Source: UBA10349 sp003485905
GTDB taxonomy: Bacteria > Pseudomonadota > Gammaproteobacteria > Arenicellales > Arenicellaceae
DNA: 64,000 nt
Assembly (NCBI GenBank): GCA_943787185.1
Contig: CALSLL010000004.1
Location: 62,001-126,000, forward strand
Direction: 5' to 3'
Shown here: in pieces, positions 25,380 through 34,102 of the stretch
Layout of the letters: every line of letters starts with the position of its first letter
Position numbering within the stretch: the first letter of the stretch is position 1
Program-made: the position numbers and the translations under genes
The notes under the pieces: model-generated
Seen by the model: only the letters and a program-made list of their open reading frames with translations
Database searches by the model: none
Told to the model about the DNA's origin: nothing

Positions 25380-27029
25380 TTACATCATGCCGCCCATTCC
25401 ACCCATTCCACCCATTCCGCCCATATCAGGCATGGCTGGCGCTGGACTGTCGTCTGGCGCATCAGAAACCATAGCTTCTGTGGTGATCATCAGACTGGCA
25501 ATCGAAGATGCATTTTGCAGTGCAGTTCGAGTTACCTTGGTTGGATCAAGAATACCCATTGCAATCATATCGCCGTATTCACCGGTAGCCGCGTTATAGC
25601 CGTGGTTACCTTTGTTATTGCGAACTTCATTCAAGATTACAGAGGCATCTTCGCCGGCATTGCTAACAATCTGACGTAGCGGCTCTTCAAGCGAACGACG
25701 AACGATTGCTATCCCGGTATCTTGATCTGCATTGTCGCCTTTGATTTTAGCGACTGCCGCAATCGTACGTACCAATGCGGTACCGCCACCAGGAACTACC
25801 CCTTCTTCTACCGCAGCACGGGTAGCGTGCAGAGCATCTTCAACGCGTGCTTTTTTCTCTTTCATTTCGACTTCTGTTGCAGCACCAACCTTGATTACTG
25901 CTACGCCACCAGCTAATTTCGCGACACGTTCTTGCATTTTTTCACAGTCGTAATCAGAACTGGAGTCTTCGATCTGAGCTCGAATTTGATTTACTCGCTC
26001 TTCGATATCCTTAGCATCTCCAGCACCGTCAATTATGGTAGTGTTTTCTTTGCTAATCTGAACACGCTTGGCTGTTCCCAGATCTTCAACAGTTGCGCCT
26101 TCAAGGCTCATACCGACTTCTTCAGATACCACACGGGCGCCAGTCAGTATCGCAATGTCTTCTAACATGGATTTGCGACGATCACCGAATCCAGGAGCTT
26201 TAACGGCAGCTACTTTAACGGTTCCACGCATATTGTTGACTACTAGTGTAGCTAAGGCTTCGCCTTCAACGTCTTCAGCGATGATTAGTAGAGGGCGACC
26301 TTGCTTGGCAACGCCTTCCAATAGTGGAATCAAATCGCGGATGTTTGAGATCTTTTTGTCGTGGATAAGAATTAACGGAGACTCTATGTCAACGCTCATG
26401 CTCTCTTGGTTGTTGATGAAGTATGGAGACAAATAACCGCGGTCAAACTGCATGCCCTCGACGATGTCGAGTTCATTCGCAAGACCAGAACCTTCTTCAA
26501 CGGTAATAACGCCTTCTTTACCTACTTTATCCATTGATTCTGCAATGATGTCACCAACGGAAGTATCGGCATTTGCAGAAACTGTCCCAACCTGAGCAAT
26601 TTCTTTTTGGTCAGAGCAAGGCTTTGAAAGATCTTGCAAAGATCCAACAGCAGTAATTACTGCTTTGTCGATTCCACGCTTTAGATCCATTGGGTTCATG
26701 CCCGCGGCAACGGCTTTCATACCTTCGCGAACAATTGCTTGAGCCAAAACCGTTGCAGTTGTGGTGCCATCACCAGCGATATCAGAAGTTTTAGAAGCAA
26801 CTTCTTTTACCAATTGAGCGCCCATGTTCTCAAATTTATCTTTTAGTTCGATTTCTTTGGCTACCGATACACCGTCTTTAGTGACCGTTGGTGCGCCGAA
26901 AGATTTATCTAGAACGACATTACGACCCTTCGGCCCTAAAGTTATTTTAACCGCGTCGGCCAATATATTGACACCGGCAACGATCTTGGCGCGCGAAGCG
27001 TCGCCAAAAAGTACGTCTTTTGCTGACAT
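25380..27029 (-). CDS. groL: Chaperonin GroEL (60 kDa)
   Basis: ATP-dependent folding chamber subunit in the cytosol, working with GroES. The 549-residue length and the features are standard: GPKGRNVVLDKS near the N-terminus, GDGTTTATVLAQAI for nucleotide binding, GDRRKSMLEDIA, and a C-terminal Gly-Gly-Met repeat tail. It lies 31 bases downstream of groS in the same operon, under the CIRCE element and promoter at 27445-27498. Confidence 0.99.
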   Translation of the reverse strand: MSAKDVLFGDASRAKIVAGVNILADAVKITLGPKGRNVVLDKSFGAPTVTKDGVSVAKEIELKDKFENMGAQLVKEVASKTSDIAGDGTTTATVLAQAIVREGMKAVAAGMNPMDLKRGIDKAVITAVGSLQDLSKPCSDQKEIAQVGTVSANADTSVGDIIAESMDKVGKEGVITVEEGSGLANELDIVEGMQFDRGYLSPYFINNQESMSVDIESPLILIHDKKISNIRDLIPLLEGVAKQGRPLLIIAEDVEGEALATLVVNNMRGTVKVAAVKAPGFGDRRKSMLEDIAILTGARVVSEEVGMSLEGATVEDLGTAKRVQISKENTTIIDGAGDAKDIEERVNQIRAQIEDSSSDYDCEKMQERVAKLAGGVAVIKVGAATEVEMKEKKARVEDALHATRAAVEEGVVPGGGTALVRTIAAVAKIKGDNADQDTGIAIVRRSLEEPLRQIVSNAGEDASVILNEVRNNKGNHGYNAATGEYGDMIAMGILDPTKVTRTALQNASSIASLMITTEAMVSDAPDDSPAPAMPDMGGMGGMGGMGGMM

Positions 27030-27060
27030 TGTTATTACCTCTTAAGTAAAATTAATTCGA

Positions 27061-27348
27061 TTATTCGACGATGCCCATGACATCATCTTCGCGCATGACA
27101 AGTAACTCTTCGCCATCTACTTTGACTTCTGTGCCGGAATATTTGCCAAATAAAACAGTATCACCAGCTTTAACATCTAGCGCTTGTACTTTACCGTCAT
27201 CCAGTAATTTACCTTTGCCTACTGCAACCACTTCGCCTTGTGATGGTTTTTCAGAAGCAGAATCTGGAATTACGATGCCTCCAGCGGTTGTTTTCTCTTC
27301 GTCAAGTCGACGAACTAAAATTCGATCATGTAACGGACGAATAGCCAT
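27061..27348 (-). CDS. groS: Co-chaperonin GroES
   Basis: A 95-residue lid subunit of the chaperonin. The mobile loop that docks on GroEL is in EKTTAGGIVIPDSA, and the roof and core motifs are conserved (VGKGKLLDDG, GDTVLFGKYSGTEVK, LLVMREDDVMGIVE). It is the first gene of the groSL operon, with a leader of about 95 bases starting in a perfect CIRCE operator. Confidence 0.99.
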   Translation of the reverse strand: MAIRPLHDRILVRRLDEEKTTAGGIVIPDSASEKPSQGEVVAVGKGKLLDDGKVQALDVKAGDTVLFGKYSGTEVKVDGEELLVMREDDVMGIVE

Positions 27349-27444
27349 TGCTAAACCCTCCTATAATTTTTACTTTTAACTTATGGAACCAGCACAAATA
27401 TTTACTAATTGATGTCTGTGCTGACGGAATTGGCCTTGTTGTGA

Positions 27445-27471
27445 TTAGCACTCACTTCAAGGGAGTGCTAA
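27445..27471. promoter_or_regulatory. CIRCE operator of groSL (HrcA site)
   Basis: TTAGCACTC, nine bases, GAGTGCTAA: a perfect match to the CIRCE inverted repeat bound by the repressor HrcA. It overlaps the start of the groSL transcript. hrcA itself is not in the window. Confidence 0.95.
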
Positions 27472-27498
27472 TAATAGGGTCGAAGTTTCTAAAGTCAA
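27471..27498 (-). promoter_or_regulatory. groSL promoter (sigma-70, overlapping sigma-32-like)
   Basis: On the minus strand TTGACT, 16 bases, TATTAT fits sigma-70. The overlapping CTTGACT, 13 bases, CCCTATTAT resembles the sigma-32 consensus. The -10 abuts CIRCE, so HrcA would block initiation while sigma-32 could raise it on heat shock. Confidence 0.6.
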
Positions 27499-27641
27499 GG
27501 GGCCGCAATCAAATTAGTTCTATATATTAGGTGCGACTGGCACGGGAGATTACTTCAGCCCTGTCGCCTGCATCCATGCTCGAGTCAGTTTGATAAATCT
27601 AAAGCGGCCAATTATATGAATCTATCAGTGGGTTTTGCTTT

Positions 27642-28091
27642 TTAGTCGTCTTCTTTGTGATACTCACCTTCGATGATATTTCCGCGTTTGGTGCTGCGCG
27701 TCTGTGATGTGTTTTGTCCAGCTGTCGCCATAGTAACGAATCCCTGCTGGCCGAGAAATCTAATCCATTTACGTCGAAGTGGTGGGATTAATAAACAAAA
27801 CCCTATTGTATCGGTTAAAAATCCGGGAGTTAGTAGTAACGCACCGGCAAATAGTAATGCTGCGCCTTCCGCCATTTCCATTGCCGGCAAATTTCCAGCC
27901 GCTGTTTGTTTTTTGACATTAGCCAGGGTTTGAAAGCCTTGCTGTCTTACTAACGAGGCACCTAAAACAGCAGTTATTATGATAAGCAACAAAGTGTTGA
28001 ACACCCCAAAATTTCCGCCAAGCTCTATAAAAAGCGCGATTTCAGCCACGGGTACTATTATGAAAAGTGCGAGAATAATTAGGAATAGCAT
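27642..28091 (-). CDS. fxsA: FxsA family membrane protein
   Basis: A 149-residue inner-membrane protein with hydrophobic helices at about 1-22, 26-46 and 78-98. Family marks are the EIALFIELG segment, TAVLGASLVRQQG, and LLFAGALLLTPGFLTDTIGF. FxsA overproduction in E. coli prevents exclusion of phage T7 by the F plasmid; its native role is unknown. It lies upstream of groSL on the same strand, a common gammaproteobacterial arrangement, with the groSL promoter region between. Confidence 0.92.
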   Translation of the reverse strand: MLFLIILALFIIVPVAEIALFIELGGNFGVFNTLLLIIITAVLGASLVRQQGFQTLANVKKQTAAGNLPAMEMAEGAALLFAGALLLTPGFLTDTIGFCLLIPPLRRKWIRFLGQQGFVTMATAGQNTSQTRSTKRGNIIEGEYHKEDD

Positions 28092-28189
28092 GGATGTAAT
28101 ATGTGATTTTTGATGTAGGTTGGATATACGTTAGCAACTACCGTTAATAGTATAATGCCAAATAAGTCATACATGATTAGAAACTGGTA

Positions 28190-28540
28190 ATGCTAGATCG
28201 TCCAATTGACAACAAACAAGCTAAGCAAGAGGTGTTGCTGGTGTACTGCAATGTGCCTGACAAGGAGCTCGCGAACAGTTTAGCGAAACAATTAGTTGCA
28301 GGTCGGCACGCAGCTTGTGTCAATATTAGCTCGGGTGTGCAATCAATATACATTTGGGACGGTCAAGTGTGCTCGGACGAAGAGATTTCGCTGGTAATAA
28401 AGACAACCAGACGGAAGTATGCTGAGTTAGAAAAAGTAGTATTAGAAGTGCATCCGCATGAAGTGCCAGAGTTAATAGCGATCCCAATAGAAACTGGTTC
28501 GCACAAATATCTTGAATGGGTAGAAGGTTCGATTAAATGA
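28190..28540 (+). CDS. cutA: CutA-like divalent cation tolerance protein
   Basis: A 116-residue trimeric cytosolic protein. The ferredoxin-like core is visible in VYCNVPDKELANSLA, GRHAACVNISSGVQSIYIWDG and HEVPELIAIPIETG. The name comes from copper sensitivity in E. coli, where the effect may be due to the linked dsbD (cutA2). Here too it directly precedes dsbD, with an ATGA start/stop overlap, so the two genes are co-translated. Confidence 0.93.
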   Translation: MLDRPIDNKQAKQEVLLVYCNVPDKELANSLAKQLVAGRHAACVNISSGVQSIYIWDGQVCSDEEISLVIKTTRRKYAELEKVVLEVHPHEVPELIAIPIETGSHKYLEWVEGSIK

Positions 28541-30357
28541 ATACACGATTGAAACAGTTAGTTCTTGGCCTACTAATGGCCGCATTTACGTCTATAGGTC
28601 AGGCGCAACTTTCTTCGCAAACACAAAGCTTGTTGCCTGAAGAAGAAGCTTTTAAAGTTATCGCAGACGTAACCGATACAGGTTCACTGACAGTTTATTG
28701 GCAAATTGCTGATGGCTACTATATGTATCGAGATAAATTTTTCACCGAAACTACTGCTGATTCAACTGTAGTTTTGGGTCCGATGGAAATACCGGATGGT
28801 GAAGTGGTAGATGACGAGCTGTTTGGCTCTATTGAAGTATATTTTACTGGGGTAAATTATACCCATTCAATGAGTGCCGTAGGTGGTTCGTCGGAACTAG
28901 AGTTTGTCGTTAAGGGACAAGGGTGTAATAAGCCTGTTGGAGTTTGTTACCCTCCAATGACTCGCAGTGTTACGGTAGTGCTGCCAGAAGGCTCGACTGC
29001 TGAGAGTTCGCCAACCGTAACAAACGTGATAGAAAATAATGCTTCCTCAGTACTTGGGGCTGTTGGGGCCGCGGGTGGTGTTGATCAGCCCGAACGAAAA
29101 TCGCTTGTTTCATATCTGCTTACGGCATTTTGGGTTGGTGTGTTATTAACCTTCACACCGTGTGTGTTGCCGATGATCCCTATTTTGTCTGGTCTTGTGG
29201 CGGGCGAATCAAAAACAGGTAAAGGCGGAATACTTTCAATTTTTTATGTTCTGGGCACCGCGGTTACTTACACTGCGATGGGTGTGCTTGCAGGTTGGAC
29301 TGGAGCACAGTTACAGGCCTATTTTCAGTCACCAGTTTGGATAGGAGCAATAGCTCTGCTTTTGGCAGTACTTTCGTTGTCTTTGTTTGGGGTATTTCAA
29401 ATTCAAATGCCGTCTAGTATTCAGGGTCGAATTCAACAAAGCACATCCACAATGGCCTCTGGTAAATATGGGGTCGCTTTCGTTGTTGGACTATTTTCGG
29501 CGCTAATTGTAGGTGCCTGTGTTTCGCCACTATTGATCGTGGCCTTAGGCGCTGCGATTCAGTTTGGTGATCCGATGTTGGGTGGAGCAATTATGTTTTC
29601 CCTCGCACTGGGTATGGGAGTCTTACTGGTAGCGTTTGGATTTGGTGCAAATTGGTTGTTGCCAAAAGCAGGGGCTTGGATGGAGCGGGTAACACAACTG
29701 TTCGGTTTTATGATTCTGGCTGTTGCTATTTATTTGCTGGATACCATCAAGGATTTTGAGTCTATTTGGTTATGGGCGGTTTGGTTAATCGGGTTGGCCG
29801 CCTATTCTTGGGTGGTGCTTACCCCTAAAGACGAATCTAACGGAGCAAGCAAGCTTTTACCGATGATTGCGGCGGTGGTATTTCTTTTTTGGGGGCTGTT
29901 AACCCTGGTTGGTGCGGCTGCTGGTAGCAATGACCTGTTTCGCCCATTACAAGTATTTACTCAAAGTAGTGGAAATGGTGCGGTCGGCATTCAACAGCAG
30001 GCTGCAAAGTTTACAGAGGTCGATTCTGTCTCTAGTTTGCAAGCAGAGCTACTTGCCGCCAAGGATAAGCCAATAATTATAGATTTCTACGCTGATTGGT
30101 GCGTCGAATGCGTCAGGATGCTAGAGACAACCTTTGTCGACCCTGCTGTCCTAGAGGCCCTCGATGGAGTGCAGTTAATTAAGGTAGATGTTACAGATCC
30201 GAGTAGTTTGGCGAATGAGATAAAAGGGATTTACAGTGTGTTCGGGCCTCCGGCAACTTTGTTTGTCGATGCCAGCGGCACATTAAGAGATGATCTAAAC
30301 AGGTATGGCTACATTCCTTCTGAAGAATTTTTAGGCTTATTGACTGAGATCAAGTAG
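28537..30357 (+). CDS. dsbD: Thiol:disulfide interchange protein DsbD
   Basis: Passes electrons from cytosolic thioredoxin across the inner membrane to periplasmic thiol proteins. At 606 residues it has the three expected parts: a signal peptide and periplasmic N-terminal domain with the Cys pair in GCNKPVGVCYPP; eight membrane helices, the redox Cys being in FTPCVLPMIPIL and VVGACVSPLLIVALG; and a C-terminal thioredoxin domain with DFYADWCVECVRM (CVEC). The start codon overlaps cutA, and the stop overlaps the TlpA-like gene by a single base, giving a cutA-dsbD-tlpA operon. Confidence 0.97.
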   Translation: MNTRLKQLVLGLLMAAFTSIGQAQLSSQTQSLLPEEEAFKVIADVTDTGSLTVYWQIADGYYMYRDKFFTETTADSTVVLGPMEIPDGEVVDDELFGSIEVYFTGVNYTHSMSAVGGSSELEFVVKGQGCNKPVGVCYPPMTRSVTVVLPEGSTAESSPTVTNVIENNASSVLGAVGAAGGVDQPERKSLVSYLLTAFWVGVLLTFTPCVLPMIPILSGLVAGESKTGKGGILSIFYVLGTAVTYTAMGVLAGWTGAQLQAYFQSPVWIGAIALLLAVLSLSLFGVFQIQMPSSIQGRIQQSTSTMASGKYGVAFVVGLFSALIVGACVSPLLIVALGAAIQFGDPMLGGAIMFSLALGMGVLLVAFGFGANWLLPKAGAWMERVTQLFGFMILAVAIYLLDTIKDFESIWLWAVWLIGLAAYSWVVLTPKDESNGASKLLPMIAAVVFLFWGLLTLVGAAAGSNDLFRPLQVFTQSSGNGAVGIQQQAAKFTEVDSVSSLQAELLAAKDKPIIIDFYADWCVECVRMLETTFVDPAVLEALDGVQLIKVDVTDPSSLANEIKGIYSVFGPPATLFVDASGTLRDDLNRYGYIPSEEFLGLLTEIK

Positions 30358-30941
30358 TGAATAAAAGTGTGCTGATAGCAGGCGCGGGGATTGTTTTTTT
30401 AGGCGGATACTATTTAGCAAATAATCGTGCCGAGGAGATTTTAGTAGTAACTGATGGCGCGTTAGATATAGAGCTTCAAGCATCAGAGATTATTGAAAGC
30501 GAGGAGTCTAGAGACAATTTATTAAGTGCTAGGCTTAATGATCTGAATGGCTTGCAGTCCAGTCTAAATGCGATCGATAGCGAATACATACTGGTTAACT
30601 TTTGGGCGACCTGGTGCAAGCCTTGCGTCGAAGAGATGCCAATGTTGCAGTCTTTGCAAATTGAGCTAGGTGGCAATCGGTTTAGTGTTGCGGGGTTAGC
30701 GATTGATGCCGCTGACTCAGCCGCGAGAATGGTTGAAGAGTTAAAAATTACTTACCCGATATTCGTCGCTGATCTGGAAGGGCCAGAGTTAATGGCTAAA
30801 AACGGAAATGAACAAGGGTTACTCCCGTATACGGTGTTGCTAAGCTCTAGCGGTGAAGTCATCTCCAGTAAATTAGGTACCGTTCAAGAACAGGATATAC
30901 GTGGGTGGTTAAATTTGGCGTACGCCGCTAGTGACAACTAG
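30357..30941 (+). CDS. TlpA-like membrane-anchored thioredoxin
   Basis: A 194-residue protein with an N-terminal membrane anchor (SVLIAGAGIVFLGGYYLA) and a thioredoxin fold holding CKPC in NFWATWCKPCVEEMPML, with the cis-Pro at GLLPYTVLL. TlpA and ResA-type proteins reduce cytochrome c apoproteins or other periplasmic thiols. Its GTG start overlaps the last base of dsbD, the obvious electron source. It could serve cytochrome c maturation. Confidence 0.92.
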   Translation: MNKSVLIAGAGIVFLGGYYLANNRAEEILVVTDGALDIELQASEIIESEESRDNLLSARLNDLNGLQSSLNAIDSEYILVNFWATWCKPCVEEMPMLQSLQIELGGNRFSVAGLAIDAADSAARMVEELKITYPIFVADLEGPELMAKNGNEQGLLPYTVLLSSSGEVISSKLGTVQEQDIRGWLNLAYAASDN

Positions 30942-31066
30942 CCTATAGGTGTGCTTCTCATATATCGTTAGTTTTAAGGGCAACTGACGTTGTGGTATTC
31001 GGAATAAGCGCGCGGAAGCGGGTATAATGTGATTATTCTGATATTTGTAAATAGACCGGACTAAAA

Positions 31067-31516
31067 ATGGCCTCAATTCTTGTACTAAATGGCCCCAACC
31101 TAAATCTCCTTGGCTCCCGGGAGCCAGAGCATTATGGTGCGAAGACGTTGGAACAAATAAACCAACAGTTATCCGTGTTTGCTAATGAAGCTGGCTTCAA
31201 AATCAGCTTTAAGCAGAGTAATGCTGAGCACGAGTTAATTGATATGGTTCAGCAAGCGGCGGGAAAAGTTGGTTTTCTAATTATTAATCCAGCGGCATTT
31301 ACGCATACTAGTGTGGCGCTGCGTGACGCAATTTTGGGTGTCGAAATTCCCTATATCGAGGTGCACTTGTCTAATATTCATGCACGGGAGGAATTTCGTA
31401 AGCACAGTTACTTTTCAGATGCAGCAGAAGGTGTGATTTGTGGTTTGGGTGCCCAAGGTTACGAATTGGCCTTGCAAGCGGCTATTTCCTATTTGCAAGA
31501 CCAACCAAGCAGTTGA
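31067..31516 (+). CDS. aroQ: 3-dehydroquinate dehydratase, type II
   Basis: Third step of the shikimate pathway, in the cytosol; the 149-residue length is typical of the dodecameric type II enzyme. Catalytic elements are LVLNGPNLNLLGSREPEHYG (with the active Tyr), the Asn in IINPAAFTHTS, and the His in VHLSNIHAREEFRKHSY. In Pseudomonas and many relatives accB and accC follow; here prmA follows at once and overlaps the stop codon. Confidence 0.97.
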   Translation: MASILVLNGPNLNLLGSREPEHYGAKTLEQINQQLSVFANEAGFKISFKQSNAEHELIDMVQQAAGKVGFLIINPAAFTHTSVALRDAILGVEIPYIEVHLSNIHAREEFRKHSYFSDAAEGVICGLGAQGYELALQAAISYLQDQPSS

Positions 31517-32391
31517 GTTGGCAACGCCTTCGATTTCAGGTCTATAAAGACCAAGCTGAAGCCGTGGGCGCAGTTCTCGAGGCCTGTCTGGCTCAAGCAA
31601 TAACTACTGAGAATGCAGGCGATAACGAATTCTATGAGGTCGCTTTTCCGGGTGAACCCGACTGGGAGCAAGTCTATGTAACCGGATTGTTTACCCAATC
31701 GGTAAACTTGGATGAAGTCTGTCAATTGGTGGAACAGGTCGTACCGGGCGACGATGCTTTATTGGGTGAAGTATCCGTGTTGAAAGATCAGGATTGGGAG
31801 CGTGTTTGGCTGTCACAGTTTAAGCCTGTAAAGGTTGGTAAAGATTTGTGGGTGGTGCCCAAGTGGCTTGATCCAGTGAATCCAAATGCTTGTAATATCG
31901 CTCTCGACCCAGGGTTGGCCTTTGGAACAGGAACACACAGAACGACAGCGATGTGTTTAGACTGGCTTTCACACGCCGATCTGAGTGGTCGAAGCGTAAT
32001 CGATTATGGGTGTGGTTCTGGAATCTTAGCAATTGCAGCTTTGTTGTTAGGGGCAAAAACCGCGGTCGCTGTAGATATAGACCCTATGGCTATTTCTGCC
32101 AGTATTGAGAATGGCTCTGCTAATGGGGTGTCTGATCAATTGCAGGTTTTGTTGCCCGACCAAGTAGACGACAGCCAGGTAGCAGATGTTGTTATAGTTA
32201 ACATTCTTGCAGAAGAGATAATAAAATTAGCGCCGGCATTACTTAAAATGTTGAAACCAGGTTTTACGCTATTGCTTACAGGAATACTGGATGATCAACG
32301 AGGGCGCGTAGTTAAAGCATTTCCAGAGTGTCAATTCCAGAAAGTTGAAAGAGGTCAATGGTGTTTGCTTATTGGTTCAACATTCGATTAG
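31513..32391 (+). CDS. prmA: Ribosomal protein L11 methyltransferase
   Basis: Methylates Lys and the N-terminus of ribosomal protein L11 with S-adenosylmethionine. I choose TTG at 31513 (292 residues), which yields the family's N-terminus LSWQRLRFQV; the stop of aroQ overlaps it as TTGA. The open frame goes further upstream to 31438, inside aroQ. The SAM-binding region is VIDYGCGSGILAIAAL, and LDPGLAFGTGTHRTTAMCL and VVIVNILAEEIIKL are the family signatures. Confidence 0.95.
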   Translation: MSWQRLRFQVYKDQAEAVGAVLEACLAQAITTENAGDNEFYEVAFPGEPDWEQVYVTGLFTQSVNLDEVCQLVEQVVPGDDALLGEVSVLKDQDWERVWLSQFKPVKVGKDLWVVPKWLDPVNPNACNIALDPGLAFGTGTHRTTAMCLDWLSHADLSGRSVIDYGCGSGILAIAALLLGAKTAVAVDIDPMAISASIENGSANGVSDQLQVLLPDQVDDSQVADVVIVNILAEEIIKLAPALLKMLKPGFTLLLTGILDDQRGRVVKAFPECQFQKVERGQWCLLIGSTFD

Positions 32392-32504
32392 CCAGCGGGT
32401 GTATTGTGAGCAAGTTTGTTGTGAATAGACCACCTCGAATAGTCAACGCGATTGCTAGATTAATTATAATGTGCGTGTATATAGATTTCTAATTAGGTTT
32501 ACTG

Positions 32505-33920
32505 ATGTACGTTAAATGCCCTCATTGCGGTACTTCATTTGAGCTAGATCCAGCGGTCGTTAAAGATTTTGGAGGCTGGGCAAGATGCGGCGCATGTATG
32601 CAGCCTTTTAACTCAGAGACTGCTGCACTGGATGAGCTGCCGGCTGATGATCCAGCGGATGTATTAGTGAGAACGTTTGACTATGCTGATGATGCTGCGC
32701 ATTTTGAGGAGCAATCGAACACTACTAAAAATCGGAACTCGTTTATTGTTGAGCCACACAGCCGTTCTGAGATCCCCGGCTTCCTAAGGGTTGGGGAGGC
32801 CACGTCGACCGAAGAGGCTGCGGCGGAAGATCAAGCACAAATACCGTTGCCACTAAATTCTGTCCACATAGATTCGCAATCCGCCGCTGCTGATTCAATC
32901 AGTACTAAACCTGTAGAGTTGGGTGAAGGCTTTGAAAGCCCAGTGGGCTCACCACTGCCGGAAAAAGATCAGGATGTAGAGGCGAGCCTATCAGTTTTGG
33001 TGACAGAGCCTGAAGAACTTGATTGGCGACAACAGTTGGAAGCAGATATCGCCGCAGCAGAGAAAGAGAATCAGCATAAGCATGGAGACGAGGCATTGCT
33101 TGGTGCGGCGGCAACCCATGTCGACAGCATGGAATCAAATTTTAAATCTGAACAAGTGGAGGTATCGTCAGATATTCAAGAGCTATCATCGGAGGGAGCT
33201 TTTGATGAGCGGGGTAAAGAATTTGCGATTGATGAGGAATTGCAGATGAGCTCGAGCATCGAACCCACCGTTGCCGCTTGGCCGGAAGTGCAGGTTGCGC
33301 GTGGCACTATGGATACGGATGATGTACCTGCTGACAAAGATGAAGTGGAATCTGATAGGGGTGCAAAGTTTTCAGGTCGTGGGTTTGGTAGTATTAGCAG
33401 CAGCTCAGGTGCATACGATAGGGTAATGTCTGAGAAGACAGAATTACAGAACCCCCGAGCATGGATGGCAGCAATAGTAGTTTTTTCTGTATTGGCCGTA
33501 GCGCAGTTGGTAAACCTTAATAAAGTAGAATTATCACAAACGGTATTTGGGCGACCAATCGTCAATCTGTGGTGTGGGATATCGGGTTGCCAGGCTGGTG
33601 AGCTAGTTCAAGTTGATAAAATTGACTTAGTTCACACATCAGTTTCAGCACACGATACTGAGGCAGGGGTATTGGTCGTTGATATACATATGGTTAGTCG
33701 TACGATTCTCGGGCAGCCGCATCCTTCCGTTCAACTCACCCTTACTGATCGTGATGGAATGCCTGCGGCTAGAAGAGTGTTTTCCGCGGATGAATACTTG
33801 GGAGATTCCTCAAGAAACGAGCTCGCTCCAAATGTAATTACAGAATTTACATTAGAGATAGCCGATCCACCTGATGATTCGGTTGGATTTGAAGTGGCTC
33901 TGGTAGATCAACGCCAGTAG
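32505..33920 (+). CDS. Zinc-ribbon / DUF3426 membrane protein
   Basis: A 471-residue protein. It starts with an MJ0042-type zinc ribbon (VKCPHCGTSFELDP and WARCGACMQPF, four Cys), continues with a long acidic, low-complexity region (about 45-315), has one hydrophobic helix at about 322-340 (MAAIVVFSVLAVAQLVNLN), and ends with a DUF3426 domain (LWCGISGCQAG). The gene commonly sits between prmA and dusB in gammaproteobacteria, as here. Function unknown. Its layout, cytosolic ribbon and periplasmic domain joined by a long linker, resembles that of the SPOR protein at 1031-2098. Confidence 0.88.
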   Translation: MYVKCPHCGTSFELDPAVVKDFGGWARCGACMQPFNSETAALDELPADDPADVLVRTFDYADDAAHFEEQSNTTKNRNSFIVEPHSRSEIPGFLRVGEATSTEEAAAEDQAQIPLPLNSVHIDSQSAAADSISTKPVELGEGFESPVGSPLPEKDQDVEASLSVLVTEPEELDWRQQLEADIAAAEKENQHKHGDEALLGAAATHVDSMESNFKSEQVEVSSDIQELSSEGAFDERGKEFAIDEELQMSSSIEPTVAAWPEVQVARGTMDTDDVPADKDEVESDRGAKFSGRGFGSISSSSGAYDRVMSEKTELQNPRAWMAAIVVFSVLAVAQLVNLNKVELSQTVFGRPIVNLWCGISGCQAGELVQVDKIDLVHTSVSAHDTEAGVLVVDIHMVSRTILGQPHPSVQLTLTDRDGMPAARRVFSADEYLGDSSRNELAPNVITEFTLEIADPPDDSVGFEVALVDQRQ

Positions 33921-34102
33921 CGGCAAGCTTTACCGACTTGATTCTGAGGCGTATCATCGGCCGCCCGACGACAGATTAATGCACGAGAGATCAAGTAAAT
34001 AGAGTTGGGTTGAGCGTGAATATCGGTTGAATTATGTATTTATCAACACTGTAGTATTAGTAACTATTTACCAATGTAATGTGCCCTCGAAATTAGAATA
34101 TA

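Noticed and set aside
25387..27045. Several open frames on the plus strand opposite groL
   Set aside because: They are shadows of the strongly biased groL codons and encode Pro- and Ser-rich sequences without a known domain.
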